64,000 bases of DNA. It comes from Micrasema longulum (lineage: Eukaryota > Arthropoda > Insecta > Trichoptera > Brachycentridae). The stretch lies in contig JAGVSM010002376.1 of NCBI GenBank assembly GCA_022494885.1, positions 1 to 64,000 of the forward strand. Direction: 5' to 3'. The translations under genes were made by a program, and so were the position numbers. The notes under the pieces are model-generated. The model had not been told where the DNA came from, ran no database searches, and worked only from the letters and a program-made list of their open reading frames with translations. The stretch's first letter is position 1; each line of letters starts with the position of its first letter. This document shows, piece after piece, positions 23,183-35,800 of the stretch.

Positions 23183-25132
23183 TATAATGTAAATCGATTA
23201 TTTTATCGTGCATAAAAAACTAAGAAATAAAGTGGTTTGATAACCTTGAAATTAAACATACAAAAATTTATAAGGAAAAAGTGGATTGACGTATGTTTTA
23301 AATGAAAATAATTCATTTCCGTTTTGTTGTATTGTACAAAATATTAAAGAGGTTAAATATCTCTATTATTTTTCTCTCTTTTTTTAATGTAAAAAATCTT
23401 ACACACCACTCACATCTAAAACACATCATTATTATTCAAGCAACCTTCGTACAATGAAAAAGTTACTTACCATTATTTTGATTTTTTTAAATCCCAATAT
23501 GCATATAAACTAACACCACTGAACTAAAAAAATATCTAAAAGAGTATTTTTTTTCTAATTTGAAAATAGTGGTACTAATCACATTCTTGGAAAATTTACC
23601 TATTTTTCAAATTTAATCACATTTAATTCGCAAATTCACCCCTCAGAGTTCAGCCAAGATTGCTACCTCTCTAGCAGGTGATACACGAATGATATAACAC
23701 GCTAAACTTGACCCAGGCAAAAATCACTACCCAGACCATATCAAGTGTGTGCGTAAACATACTACCTACATCCATTTCATATAATATAGTCTGTTCGGTA
23801 GCGAAGTGCCACAATCAAAATAAATAAATGTAATAAGTCATAAGGACGTATCGCATGAGGTAATATCATACATGGTAAAAATAGTAAAAGTAATTGTTGA
23901 AATAAATAAAAATAGGACACAAAATGCCGAACTCTCTCGAAGTGGAACGGAAGGTTAGTTAATGCCTGTCAATAGTCCGGCTTCTCCTAAATGAGTTTTC
24001 TCTGGTTTCGTCTTTTTAAAACAAATGTGGAGAAGTTCCTTAACAAGACTACAGCCGATTATCCCACCAGATCCTCACACAATAGTTAGAGAAATTAGAG
24101 GGAACATACATTTTGCAGTAAATATAAGCCTTGTACATAACAAGCAAGGCAAAAAATAAGCATATATATATATTTATATTATGTGTTTAATAAGTTTATG
24201 TTCCTTTAAACATATTTATTTTATTATAATATCAAAATTTTGAATTGGTCAACTATATAATGAAAATCCCTCTCCTCCACTCCTCCACTCTATTTCCTCA
24301 TCCCTTAACCTTCTTAAGAGCTCTTTTTTTTCTCATGTCTTATATAATATATTATTTTTCTCTTTACTGTGTAACGTGTTCTCTCGTTACATTTGTGAAA
24401 AACTTTAACTGGATGTATGTACTATTTTTTTATATTTTGTATTCTAATAAAACAACTGTTGTTTTTCCTTAATAAAAAAATAAAAAAATAGTATTTTAAA
24501 AAATTATTTAAAAATACAAAATGAATGTCCTTTTAAAACACAAATACATCTGTAAATAATTTATTTTGTTTATCTCACAAAAAACTTATATTTTTTTATT
24601 TTCTCCATGAACGCCTTACCGGGCATAACCCGTATCGAGGCATTCGTTTATTATTACTTTTATATTCTGTTAGTTGGTATTTATAATAATATATGCGCAT
24701 ATATACACACATAAACGTAAACATAGTCATGCATGAACATGTATAAATAAAAAGTAAAAGTAAAAACAAAAAATCTAAAGAAGTTATATAAATAAGCACT
24801 GCACATAGGTACTGTGGAGATATTGAACCGAAAAGCATGCCACCGTCGCGGGCTATTTGGCTTCTCTATATTGGCCAGCTCTCGGTCCTCTAACATCCGA
24901 ACAAATACCCATATACATATACAAGAATGTTTTATATTTTAGTCAAAACACTGTGTGAATATAAATATAAATCATAAATAGCAGACACGCAACAATACGT
25001 TGGAGTTCAAATATACTACTATTTTGGTCGGGTGACCATCTCAAGGCAGTTTTCGGTGAATTACTATTTGTGCATAGAATTACTGTCCCTTAAATTTTCC
25101 ATTAAAATACTAAAATGTAATTTCACATTTTA
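23183..25132. other. Gene-free stretch with a possible LINE tail
   Basis: Bases 24260-24480 have a C/T-rich block followed by an A-rich end (AATAAAAAAATAAAAAAAT), which could be a LINE 3' UTR. No coding remnant or exon is recognised elsewhere. Confidence 0.35.
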
Positions 25133-25420
25133 TTATTTACTTTTTTTCTTCCTCTTTTCTACATCTAATGTGTAGCATGTGGACATTACTAGACGCCTCC
25201 AGGAGACCCTATTGCCTGCCAACACTCTCGTATCCTTTAACGTTATTTCCGAATCCCTTAGTTTCGCCGAATAAAGCCAAAAAATTGTCATCAATGGCCT
25301 CCCAGGACGGTAGGATCCCGTAGGTGTAAAGAAGAAGCAACTTGGATTTAGGTTCTTTTGAAGCATGTGCAAGCCATGTTCACGACGAAAATACATATTA
25401 TAGTTTAACATTGTTGCTAG
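25133..25420 (-). pseudogene. LINE 3' end fragment (family F), minus strand
   Basis: The minus-strand frame contains SYRPGRPLMTIFWLYSAKLR and RVLAGNRVSWRRLVMSTCYT before the stop. This is the C-terminal end of a non-LTR retrotransposon polyprotein, homologous to the fragment at 10295-10470. The reverse transcriptase core is absent. Confidence 0.65.
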
Positions 25421-26734
25421 TGGATTAAGCGAATTATAGTATAAAACACAATAATTTGTAGATTTTTGAGTTGATTCGTCTTATTATATTTCTTTGCTAA
25501 CTTTTTTCAATAAGTATTTCATATGTTTGGTAAAGTCTAAAAGTAATTGTTAGTATTAAACAAACAAGGTGAGGTGGTCGAATGTACACATTTTTATGAC
25601 ACGACAGTACATATCATAATATTGACCGAAAAACAAGTTTTTTATTTAATCACTTGGAATTTATTAAGATCGATTGATGTTCTAGAAATATTTATGTTAC
25701 TTGGATCTGCAAGGAAAGGGCTAATGTCGTAAATCGTAATATTACAAGAAAATAATTATTTAGCCATTTTGTGGCGTTTCAATGAACTCTTTGCCTTTTT
25801 CATAATGAATATGAATAAAAAAATATTACCACATATGTATGTGCATATAAAGTAGTTAATTATTTAAGTAAATATTTTAATTGACATCGATCATCATCAA
25901 AACGTTGTCAAGAAAAATATGAAATGTGACATTGGCCATTTCATATTATCCAATATGTATTGATGAAATGTTTCATTTTGTAAACAGTTTTTTTTATAAA
26001 AGATTAGTAGTAAACTAAAGTAGAATCAGTTTTTTTTTATTACACATATTTGCATTTGGATGCTGCCTGTTTGATCATAACATTAGTTTTGTATAAAATG
26101 ACATCGAGAAATGTTCTTAAAGTTTTTGCTAAGTAAACGTACTTAAAATTCAGAAAAAAACACAGTCTTTGCGCATGTGTAACACGATGTGTTTTGGGCA
26201 CAAAAGTGCCATGCAAATGGAATGAGAATCAACTTATTATGAAGTGAAATTATGAGAACGTACTATACCCACGGATGCGGTTGTCAGAACCGAGACATAC
26301 CAGAAATCCTTGGGTGCTGCAGTAGTTAAATAGACATTCTAGGTGATCACTACTTATTGTTGGTATCTACTTACTCCTGGCTGCACTGGCCAGGTAATGG
26401 GTAGATAATATATGTACTTGATGGGGAAGTAGGTGCAAGTACTGAGTATAACAGGAGAGTACACAGTAGTCTTCTCCGCGTTCGGAAGTATGAATAATAT
26501 ATGTGATAAGCTGCCAGAATTTTTCGAAACGCTTTCGTTAAGTAAATATCCTGAAAACGAAAGACTGAGTGTGCATACGTTCACTTTGTAGTGTAAAAGA
26601 TTACGTTTTCACATACCGTTATAGAGATCTTGAGTCCTGAATACGATTCATTGTAAGGTCGGCCCATTTTCGCTTTTTACCCTCGCGCTCAACACGCGGC
26701 GTTGAATGTGATGAAGAAAGGGATTCAAACTAAA
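25421..26734. other. Intergenic, nothing recognised
   Basis: No exon, repeat shared with the window, or structured element was recognised. Confidence 0.35.
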
Positions 26735-26885
26735 GATATGAATTATAATAATAAAAACACTTTACAGTTTTATTCCACTTTATTATTTATATAAATAAAA
26801 GTGGAATAAAACTATAAAGTATTTTTATTATTATAATTAAAATGCAGTTCCACCAAGAAATGTCAGTAGATAAACTCAATATATA
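26735..26885. repeat. Hairpin element, copy 2 (short loop)
   Basis: Almost perfect palindrome: the arm at 26738-26785 (ATAGTTTTATTCCACTTTTA type) pairs with 26786-26840 through a loop of a few bases. The 3' flank GCAGTTCCACCAAGAAATGT is the same as in the 4424-4640 copy. The 60-bp loop with the hammerhead-like core in copy 1 is missing here. Confidence 0.65.
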
Positions 26886-28057
26886 AAGATATGAACTCTT
26901 TTTTTCTACGATTTATTTTGTTGCCCTTTAATAATAAGGAACATTTTTGTGTTTCTTTTTAAAATATTTTTCCTTTCCTTTTTTAATAACAATAAAAAAA
27001 AATGAGACATAATCTTTTACGGAATATTTTACATTTTCTTTCTTATGTTACACAAAAATTATAACTGTCCATTATTTATTATAGGAGCCAAAATTCATTA
27101 ACATTTTCTTATATACCCACGAACAGGCCATGCCTTTGTGGGATTTTTTGTTTACTTTTTTACTATTAATATGTATTTCATTGCTATGTAATTATGCTTT
27201 ATTTTTTGAATACTCTGTTTTATCACTTGTGTTTATTGTAAAAAAAAAAGAACAATAATAAAAACACTCTTAAGTAAAAGCACTCCCTCCATATACTCGA
27301 AAACCGTGTTAAAGGCAAAGGTTTTCCTATTAGCTTCGTTAATTATTTTTTTAGTTGCTTTTTATAATTTCAACATCATGAACCACTATTGTAATTGAAT
27401 AAAACTTTTATTGCCTTTTTCGCTGAGAGTGACCATATTGCAATTACACGAACAGTAGGGAAAATTGTGTTCAGTGACGATTGGCAAAGACGTTGGAACT
27501 TCTAAATGAAGTGGTTTTTTTTTTCATACTCAATTTCCTCGGCCAGAGCAGTTGTAGTCACAGTTTTAGGAGGGAATCCGTCATCAGGATCCACCTTCAT
27601 TTGCCACCGTCCACCACATTTGAAAAGCATCTATTTTTTTAACACAGGTTGGGAACCTTCGGTCTTATGTGACACCTTCAATAAAAGTAATTAATTCATT
27701 GTTTTATTTTGCGCTAAGTAAAACGTAATTATTACGGCAATTATGTAATTAGTAAGATTTGTAGTCCTGTGGTCATAAAGTGTTGTTTATATTGAAGGTC
27801 TGAGTTTAATTATAAATTGACGGTTGAATGTAAATTTTAAAATACTGTAATTGTCATAAAATTGACAGATATATACTTATAGATGAAGGAACTCTTTGAA
27901 ATAGACAGGTAATAAACCTTATAAATGCCCAAACCTCAATATATATCCGTCATTCCTCCTTAAAACAGGTTTACCTAGAGAAGGGGACTCTTAAAAAATA
28001 TATATTTTTTTTTTAATCTTCCTATAAAAGAATCTGTTAATCTTGAAATACGTTTTT
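26886..28057. other. Intergenic, possible LINE tail at 27110-27270
   Basis: The segment 27110-27270 has a short GC block (CCCACGAACAGGCCATGCC) followed by T-rich sequence and an A-rich end, like the 11470-11640 segment. No coding content was found. Confidence 0.3.
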
Positions 28058-28272
28058 TTAAAGAGAGAAATAACCCGCTAAACCTCTATTTAGAGGCTTG
28101 TCAGCAGGTGGGATAGAAGGGATATGGAAGGAGGTAATGGAAAATACACCACAACACCCAGACCAATTGAGAAAAAAATATTTCTTTGATTTTTTTCTGC
28201 AGCTGGCGGGAATCGAACCCGCGATGCCAGTTTTACAGTTAGCCGTCTTACCAACTGCACCACGGTGTCTGT
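28058..28272 (-). mobile_element. SINE family 2, best-preserved copy
   Basis: On the minus strand: CACCGTGGTGCAGTTGGTAA (A-box), GACGGCTAACTGTAAAACTG, B-box GGTTCGATTCCCGCC, CTGCAG, then the body with CAATTGGTCTGGGTGTTGTG, CCATTACCTCCTTCCATATC and CACCTGCTGACAAGCC. The A and B boxes are intact, so RNA polymerase III promoter elements are present, but the 5' and 3' ends do not pair as a tRNA acceptor stem. Confidence 0.85.
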
Positions 28273-28279
28273 TTTTTAA

Positions 28280-29430
28280 ATCCGATATGATATAAGACAA
28301 ACTCAAACTCAAAACATTTACGTAATTTATAATTTTAGGGGTGCAATTTTTAACCTCACGGGGGTAGGGAACGCTTTATTAGCGCGTAATTAGTATGTAA
28401 ATTACGTGTAAGTGAAGCGATGTTTACCTTCGCGAAAACTTACAGAATACCAGCCCAGAAGGAGTAGCTAATAATTTTAGTTACAGGGCTATTTAATCAC
28501 AATTTTTTTCTCAATATAACTGGTGAATTTGCTATTTTTAACAAAAATTACACGAAAAATATAAATAGGTACTAAATATTTTATGTTTTCTACATTAATA
28601 ATTAGAAATTGTTCAAATGTTTAGATTTCAAAAATTTCAATTTTAAGACATAACTATTAGAGCAAAATTGACACGATTATTAATCAAATAATATTTTAAA
28701 TGTGTTAAATTATTAAGTATTTCACTCTGCACACATTTTGCAAGAAGCAGCACTAAGCTTCATCATAATTTATAACTGCCTTCTCCTTGCACATTTATTT
28801 CAAATAAGGAAAACATTTATAAAATATAAGGAACTTAGACAACAAACAAATATAGCGAATAACACACGGTTATTACATTGTTCAACTGAAGATATAAAAC
28901 TTTAAAAAACTTGATTATGTTGAATAACCTCGGTCCCATAGAGAATACTAATGTTTTATGCTAATGAAACATTTGATTTTATTTCCTTATTTATTACATC
29001 TTTTAATCGCCTTAACTTAATTATTTTATTTGGACAGCACAATAGATATTAAAAATTATATAAACGTTTTCAATTTTAAAACTTGAGTTTTTTATTGAAT
29101 TTTTTAAATCATTAAACCTTTTTTACTTTTAGGTACGGTATTATATATATGTTTACTAAAGTAGCTGATAGAAATTAGTCATGCTGGAATAAATATTTTA
29201 TTCTTTATTCTTATAATTATTTAATCTGTCCGCTATGTTAGTTAAGCCATATGTATTCACCAATCTCTCGCGTAATTGTAATTGCAGTAGTTTATTCTGG
29301 CTATAAATTGCTATCCTTCCGACTTATTAGCCTTGTTAGTAATATTCAACTTAAAAATAATAATATCCGCGTCTCTTCTAAAATAACGAGAATATACTTA
29401 CAATTAAAAACAAAGAATAAAGGTAGAATT
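28280..29430. other. Intergenic, nothing recognised
   Basis: AT-rich, with no frame or repeat I can assign. Confidence 0.35.
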
Positions 29431-29432
29431 AC

Positions 29433-29655
29433 AGTGTCTTGTTATGTTGTGATGTGTTGGGAGCTATCTGGCGCATATGGCTTCATTTGATATTGTATGG
29501 ACATAATTACATCTCTCTGGTGTGGTGTATCGTGACATCGTGAAGCGCACGACACACCACAAGTTATCCGTAATGTAATTCTGTTCCTTCAATATCCTTA
29601 GAAGTGAAATGCGCCAGATAGTTCCCAACACGCAACAACACAACACGCCACAATA
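29433..29655. mobile_element. Nested fold-back element of about 220 bp
   Basis: Outer arms: GTGTTGGGAGCTATCTGGCG near 29453 and CGCCAGATAGTTCCCAACAC near 29612 are inverted repeats of about 45 bp with mismatches. Inside them a second inverted pair, GGTGTGGTGTATCGTG and CACGACACACCAC, folds the centre as well. No coding capacity; MITE-like. Confidence 0.6.
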
Positions 29656-31017
29656 ATGTAATCCTACCATATAGCATTTGCCTAAATCGTTTATTTCTGT
29701 CTAGGAATTGTTTCATAATTATTTCCAGTGATATTATGCTAACTTGCTAATCGGCATTACGCTGGTAATATAAAATTAAGACAAGTGTAATAACTTGATG
29801 GTGGCTAAAGAAAATATGGTTATTGGAGAGAGAGAGTTCGATATAAAGAAGTACGTGCATGTTGCACGTGGCTCCACCCACTCCCATGTTACATGACTGG
29901 CATATTTGCGACATCTATAACAAGCTTATGTCACTACTTCACTATATTTCATAACATGTTTTGATTTGATCAGGATTTTTTTTTAAAACAATAAATCTTT
30001 TTGAAACATTCATAATCGTGTATTTAGTAAAAAAAATATTTTTTTTAAATAACTGTACAGTTTTGTTGGGATTTTTTTGCTTTTTTTTAGCAAAGTAATT
30101 CAAATCAACTGAAATACCTCTAAATAGTATAACAACACAAAAATATTTCAAAAATAGTTGAAAAGGTTAAGTGCTTTGCTAGATTATTTGGACATAGTAC
30201 CTACACTAATGCATTAAAATGATAAATATTATTGCTGCGTTAGTGTATTAGATAATGAAAACCCAAACAAAAAAAACGAACGCTACGCAAAAGTAACTAA
30301 AACAAAATATTAAAAATCAAATGCTCATATCTCTAAATTGTGCTTTTTACTTAATACACTCAAATTCTCGCGATGTTAAATATAGTTTCATTTATAAAAA
30401 ACTAAATCAAATAAAAAAATATAAATATGTTTAAAATAGAAAATTCACGTTATATAACTACATACACCAATGCATAATAAGAACATGTAAACCCACATAA
30501 AATATAAACTAGTTTTCTGTAACAAAATTATTTTGAGTTAAGGTTAAAACGCGCAACAGCGTAGCAGCACTTCAGCTTTGTGTGTAGAGCCGCGCAGTGT
30601 CCGCAGCTGTAGTGCTGTTTGTTCCATCCAAAAGAGTGACTTTAATATTTCATGTTGCTACAACGCGCCGCGCAGTGCCGATCTAGTACAGCTTGACCTT
30701 TACATACTTATATTCTGAATTATGTCCTAAAATTATCACATTCCCTCTTCGAAAGCTATATCGCATTTTTAATCATACGATAAAACTATATTCAATAATT
30801 TAATGTTACAGCATTCACTTTGTGAAATAATATTTTTAAGATACATATAATAAACTAGCAATAGCAAATCATTGCCAGGTTTAGCTAGTATACACGTGTT
30901 CTGCTAGTGTATTCTGTATCTGACATGGGTGTTCATCGAGTAATGATTCCAATTCTTCATCTTCAAACTGTTTCGATCGCCAGACAATTGAACATCAAAA
31001 TCATTATTTTTTAAGCA
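29656..31017. other. Intergenic, nothing recognised
   Basis: A GC-richer patch at 30548-30690 (GCGCAACAGCG, GCCGCGCAGTG, GCGCCGCGCAGTGCC) contains a short direct repetition of CCGCGCAGTG but no frame or splice structure that I can defend. Confidence 0.35.
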
Positions 31018-32160
31018 TTTATTTATTTATTTACATACATAAGTTTTTATTACATTATTTAGTACATTAGTCCCCACTTCATGGGACTAAAAGTCCTGTG
31101 TTGAGATGGGACTAGCAATTAGTTGACACAGACACATGAGTATATCACCACAAACATAGGATTAGAAACATATATTTATATATTTTTTAATACATTAAAA
31201 TATATATATATGTATATATGGCACATCAATATGGTAAACAGTAAACTTAAACATTCGGAAAATCATCAAGGATTTTCCAACTCAAATCCCTCTCACTAAG
31301 GAAAATCCACTCCTTAACTACTTTCTTGAAAATAGTTTTTGTCCTTTAGAGCTTAATACACTCTTCCAAAATGTTGAACACTCTCGGTGCGATAAATGAG
31401 AGATGAGAGATGTCTCTCAGCAAGAGTCGCACTGGTTTTGGGTATGACATAATTCATGCTCTGGGTAAACCTCGTACGGACATTTTGCTGAGACCTCTCC
31501 CTATCGTCTCATATCCAGCACCTTCATGTATTAGAACAACTGTTCTGACGGGTATGTTGGAGGGCGCCGGAATATTATTCTCAAAAATAATTTCTGTGAA
31601 ATTATGAGAGGCTTTAAAATGGATGCCGCACAACCCCCCAGCCAGCATTTCCATAGGTTGCAGTGGATTGAAACAGAGCAAAATACACATTTCTGAGAGT
31701 GCCAATATCTAGAATGTCTCTATGAGAGCAGAATAGATGACACAGCTTTCTCAACCTAGAGATTAGTGACTGGACTTAAACCTCTCATCGCAAATTCCTA
31801 TCAATGATCACACCAAGGTATTTTATGGAATCTACCTGATGCAAAAGTTGGTATGTTTTATCACCGTAAATTCCTAAATTAAACGTATTGCTTGGAAGTA
31901 AACTATTATTTATACAAAATGTCAGATATTTCGTTTTATCGATATTAAGTGTAAGAAAAATATAATCTAGCGATTGTTTAACTATGTTTATTCCATAGTT
32001 TGCTTTCTGAAAGACAGAGTTCTAGTTATTGAAACCAATCTCTGCATGTTGTTTCCAAAAGACAGTGGTCGCCGTAAGTCTCTTTGAAAAGTTTATTGAT
32101 TGATGATATTTAAAGAAGTATTGCAGTTAAACTCCCCGCAAATCTTTTTTTTTTTACTTT
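31018..32160 (-). pseudogene. LINE reverse-transcriptase 3' part, minus strand
   Basis: The minus-strand translation passes through several stops and frame changes. Its frame near 31860-31780 reads VDSIKYLGVIIDRNLR, the YLGxxID motif that follows the RT core in jockey/R1-type LINEs. Near 31690-31630 a frame reads NVYFALFQSTATYGNAGWG, the usual tYGixxWG block. The minus-strand 3' end carries AATAAATAAATAAATG at 31018-31033. It lacks the endonuclease and the RT catalytic core. Confidence 0.7.
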
Positions 32161-32719
32161 TTGCCAAGTTTATGAGGAAAGCCCAATGGTTGCATGTTTT
32201 AGGATTAAAGTTGTCATGCACATTATCACAAAATTTTACTTATTTATGGAGCTGAGAGACTGTTAAGTTTATCTATTATATATTTGAATACATCTGTTTA
32301 CCAAGAGAAAACCAAAAGTTTTTAAGAGTAATCCTTTGTATAATTGAAAAGGGGTGTTTTTTAAATACAATGAATAATATAAGTCAAAACTTCATTTTTT
32401 TAGTTATCCCTCTATAGAGCTGAGCCATCGAAACGATCATAATATTTTATTTTAAAATTTCCATAATATAAAGAACAACCTTTGTTGCTGATATTATTTT
32501 CTATGTCCAACTGTGGTACGTGCATCGTTTGTATCTACACTTTGTTAACTGGTCATGGCAAAATATTTTACATACAAGAAGACCTAGAATTCAAATAACC
32601 TTAATACATAATAATATTTATGAATGAAATGTAGTTATAATAAGGAAATATATAAAAAGTAATATGGGGTCTTTGAAATACTGTCCAGTAGAAAATAAAG
32701 TTTGCTGGTTAGTAGCATA
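32161..32719. other. Intergenic, nothing recognised
   Basis: No exon or shared repeat identified. Confidence 0.35.
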
Positions 32720-33040
32720 AAAAATATTTTTTAAATTTGTAATTTTGAATTTCCGCTAAAATGATTTCGTTGGCCACGCCCCTAATACGTCACGATTCAT
32801 GTTCAATTTCAACTTTGTTCCAAACCATTCAAGTTTTTTTTTCAACATCGTCGCGATTCCTCACGTCACAACTATCAATGCCAAACACGTCGCGTTTATC
32901 CAGTGAATTTTTTTTATTTTTTAAAGTTATATATGAAAACATTTCTCCACAATATCCATATTGATTTTGAAAATAAAATGAATTATTTTTAATCTTTTTC
33001 ATATATTTGTATCGGTATTCGTAGAACGTGACCTATTGCC
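32720..33040 (-). repeat. Dispersed repeat R1, copy 2 (reverse orientation)
   Basis: Shares with 3634-3965, in reverse complement, GCCACGCCC, CAAACACGTCGCG, AAAACATTTCTCCACAATAT and CGGTATTCGTAGAACGTG. Copy 3 lies 2.5 kb downstream in the same orientation. Confidence 0.6.
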
Positions 33041-33174
33041 TTGTCTGTGTCCAGGCGATTGAACAATACCGTTCTGTGTGTAAAATATAACTATTTGCGA
33101 ATCCTGGACTAGTGCTTCCGACTCGATGACCACTCCCAGATAAAAATCCTGATAAACGAAATTTAGCGGAGATA

Positions 33175-33275
33175 AGTCCGCCACGAAGTGTACTGGTTAA
33201 CGTGTTCGCCCACCATGCTTGAGGTTCCGGACTCGATTCCTGGGAAAGTCGAGAAACAATTTTCATTTGAAATGT
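33175..33275 (+). repeat. SINE family 1, degraded head
   Basis: CCACGAAGTGTACTGGTTAA, CGCCCACCATGCTTGAGG and GACTCGATTCCTGG match the head of SINE family 1 with many substitutions. The body is not recognisable. Confidence 0.5.
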
Positions 33276-33814
33276 GGATTTACAATGAAATATTTTAATG
33301 AAAGAATGCAGTGCCTTTTGCACCATCGATTTCTCATAGGAAGTATGATGACAATGAATAATAGTTTTACATAAAAAAAACCATAGTAACAAATCGTCGG
33401 GATCGTAGAATAACGACGGATGTGCGAAAAATGTGACATTGACTTTCTTTTATATTTGATACTAAAAAAGTTATGGAAATTTTTTTTTCCAGGGTTGAAA
33501 ATATATATATAGCTCAAGTATCAAATGAATTTTTCTTTCACTTATCAAGTTGTGACATAAAGTGTCAACTTTAAACGGCCTTCACGTAAAGATGAAGAAA
33601 ATCACATGCGACGTTGTTCTACGATCCCGACTAAATGCCAAAAAAAAGAAATATTTCTCTTTTTTTAATTTTGTTTTCTTAGAAAACGACTAAACATTAA
33701 AAAAATTAACGAAAACTTCAATCATGTAAATCCTATTAATTGAGGTTTCAGCACATTCGTGAATTGACTATTAAGAATGAAATAAATATGGATATCTTAA
33801 CATGGGTAGAATAG

Positions 33815-34400
33815 TGTATAAAGTGGCCACTATTACCAGCCAATAACCGATCATAAGCAAATGTAAATGTCTAAACATCTTTTTTTCCTTCTCTAAAATG
33901 CTCCACTGTGTTGTTACATGGTAATCCAGTTCTAGTCTACAAAAAAATGGACATACTAAAAAATTTAGTGATTATTTTAAATAAAAATTTCCGTTTTGTC
34001 GACGTCAATGAAAATGTATATTAAATTAATTATTTTTTTAAAAAATAAAAAGGATAAACCTTTATTGTTGTGGCGTGGCCCAAGTATGTGAAATAATTCA
34101 GTCAGATGAATCTCTTCACAACAATAAAGGTTTCAGCTCTTTAACTTCACTAAAATCAACAAATGGAAGAATTGAAGAAATATGGATGTTCAAACATAGG
34201 CAAAATGGTGAATATTACACCGTGTGTAAAGCGGCCACTTAAACCAGCCAATGACAGGTCATAAGCCCTGTTAATGCCTAGACTTCCATATTCCCTTATT
34301 TTAGGTATTCTCTATCCCTGCTGTAATTTGTTAATCTAAATGACTCCCGAGGGGGTGAAATCCAGTCTTTTGTCTACAAACATTTGGACAAACTCAAATA
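33815..34400. mobile_element. FB1 fold-back element, rearranged copy
   Basis: Contains FB1 landmarks: AAAGTGGCCACTATTACCAG (33820), GAATTGAAGAAATATGGATG (34171), ACAGGTCATAAGCCCTG (34255), CTAGACTTCCATATTCCC, CTGCTGTAATTTGTTAATCT, CTCCCGAGGGGG and CATTTGGACAAACTCAAATA at the right end. An internal palindrome, AACCTTTATTGTTGTG with its inverse at 34116-34131, lies at 34055-34131. Confidence 0.6.
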
Positions 34401-34741
34401 TTGTAATTTTGTTTTATTTGTTTTATTTTGAAATATTGACTGTAATGAGTCTTCCGCGTTTAGTTTGAAGCAAATGTACACAATTTAAATAATTATGGAG
34501 TGAACATTTATACCATGGTGAATAAAATAGGTAATATTCATTGCAGCATTCTAAATGGCCATAATTTATATCGTTTGGAAGCCACAAGAATATAAATTTT
34601 GTCTTATTACCGGGTGCAGTGTATCAACAAGGTTAGGAACATTAAAAAACTGGTACTGTAAACAAGCATTGCAATGAAAAATACGTTTTGATAAAACACT
34701 TATTAAAAGAGCTTTTTTGATCAGTTGTCTTTTTTTTTCAT

Positions 34742-35051
34742 AAAAACATACAGCTTTACAATATTTTTTAGTGTCAGAGTAAAAACGCGCTACCGCTTAT
34801 AGAGACACCCATAAACACACAAATTGATATTGGATTATCAATTACGAAATTAGCTTCAGATTGCAATAAAACAATGGGCCGTAGGTATTCAGGTCGAAAA
34901 ACATACAGTTCTACAATATTTTTTACTGTCAGAGTAAAAACGCGCTACCGCTTATAGAGACACCCATAAACACACAAATTGATATTGGATTATCAATTAC
35001 GAAATTAGCTTCTGATTGCAATAAAACAATGGGCCGTAGGTATTCAGGTCA
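34742..35051 (+). repeat. Tandem duplication, two units of 155 bp
   Basis: The unit beginning near AAACATACAG at 34744 recurs at offset 155. Both contain AACGCGCTACCGCTTATAGA, CAATTGATATTGGATTATC-type sequence and GGGCCGTAGGTATTCAGGTC. Only a few differences separate the copies (GCTTT/GTTCT, AGTGTC/CTGTC, TTCAGA/TTCTGA), so the duplication is recent relative to most repeats in the window. Confidence 0.85.
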
Positions 35052-35310
35052 AAAATTGCTTCACTAAAATTAACAGATGGAAGAATTTAAGAAATATGGA
35101 TGTTCAAACATAGGCAAAATGGTGAATGGTACACAGTGTGTAAAGTGGTCACTTAAACCAGCCAATGACAGGTCATAAGCCCTGTAAATGCCTTGACTTC
35201 CATATTCCCTTATTTAAGGTATTCTCCATCCCTGTTGTAATTTGATAGTCTTAATGACCCCCGAGGGGGTGAAATACAGTCTTTTGTCTATGAACATTTG
35301 GACAAACTCA
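35045..35310. mobile_element. FB1 half-element
   Basis: Collinear with 34145-34400: GAATTTAAGAAATATGGATG, TGTGTAAAGTGGTCACTTAA, GACAGGTCATAAGCCCTGTA, CCCCCGAGGGGGTGAAATA and ACATTTGGACAAACTCAAGT. It directly abuts the 155-bp tandem duplication, which appears to sit inside or next to the element. Confidence 0.65.
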
Positions 35311-35559
35311 AGTATTGATATATATTTGCATTTTTTAAATCTTTTAATGATACCTATGTTTTTATTTCCATAAAAGGCAAAGTGTCTCCTTTGACACCTT
35401 TGATACTACTGCAACCAAACATACTTAAACTAATTATTGTGAATTGTTCATTATTATAATTTATGAGCAAAGCCAAACACATCTACAAATGCATCCGTTG
35501 CACGTCCAAGTCAAACCAAACAATAATGGCCGCCAGCAGAATGAAGTTGTCATAAGTTG

Positions 35560-35800
35560 TAAGTTGAAATTTGTTGAGAACATTATCACAAAACTTGACG
35601 TCACAACAACCAAGGCCAAAAACCTCGCGTTATTCTAGCAACGTATTTTTATTAAATTTATTTTTTACATTTATGTATGAAAACATTTCTCCACAAAATC
35701 CATAGTGATTTTGAAAATACAATTAATTATTCTAGGTCCATTTTATATTTTTTTGTCGGCATTCGCGGTTATTGATATTTCCTATTACTTTACTACGAAA
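35560..35800 (-). repeat. Dispersed repeat R1, copy 3
   Basis: Shares GAACATTATCACAAAACTTG, GTCACAACAACCAAGGCCAA, AAAACATTTCTCCACAAAAT and a TCGGCATTCGCGG end with copies 1 and 2, in the same orientation as copy 2. Confidence 0.6.

Noticed and set aside
33033..33517. Host gene exons on the minus strand near 33.0-33.5 kb
   Set aside because: The open frames cover repeat R1 and a degraded SINE head; the protein strings have no domain.
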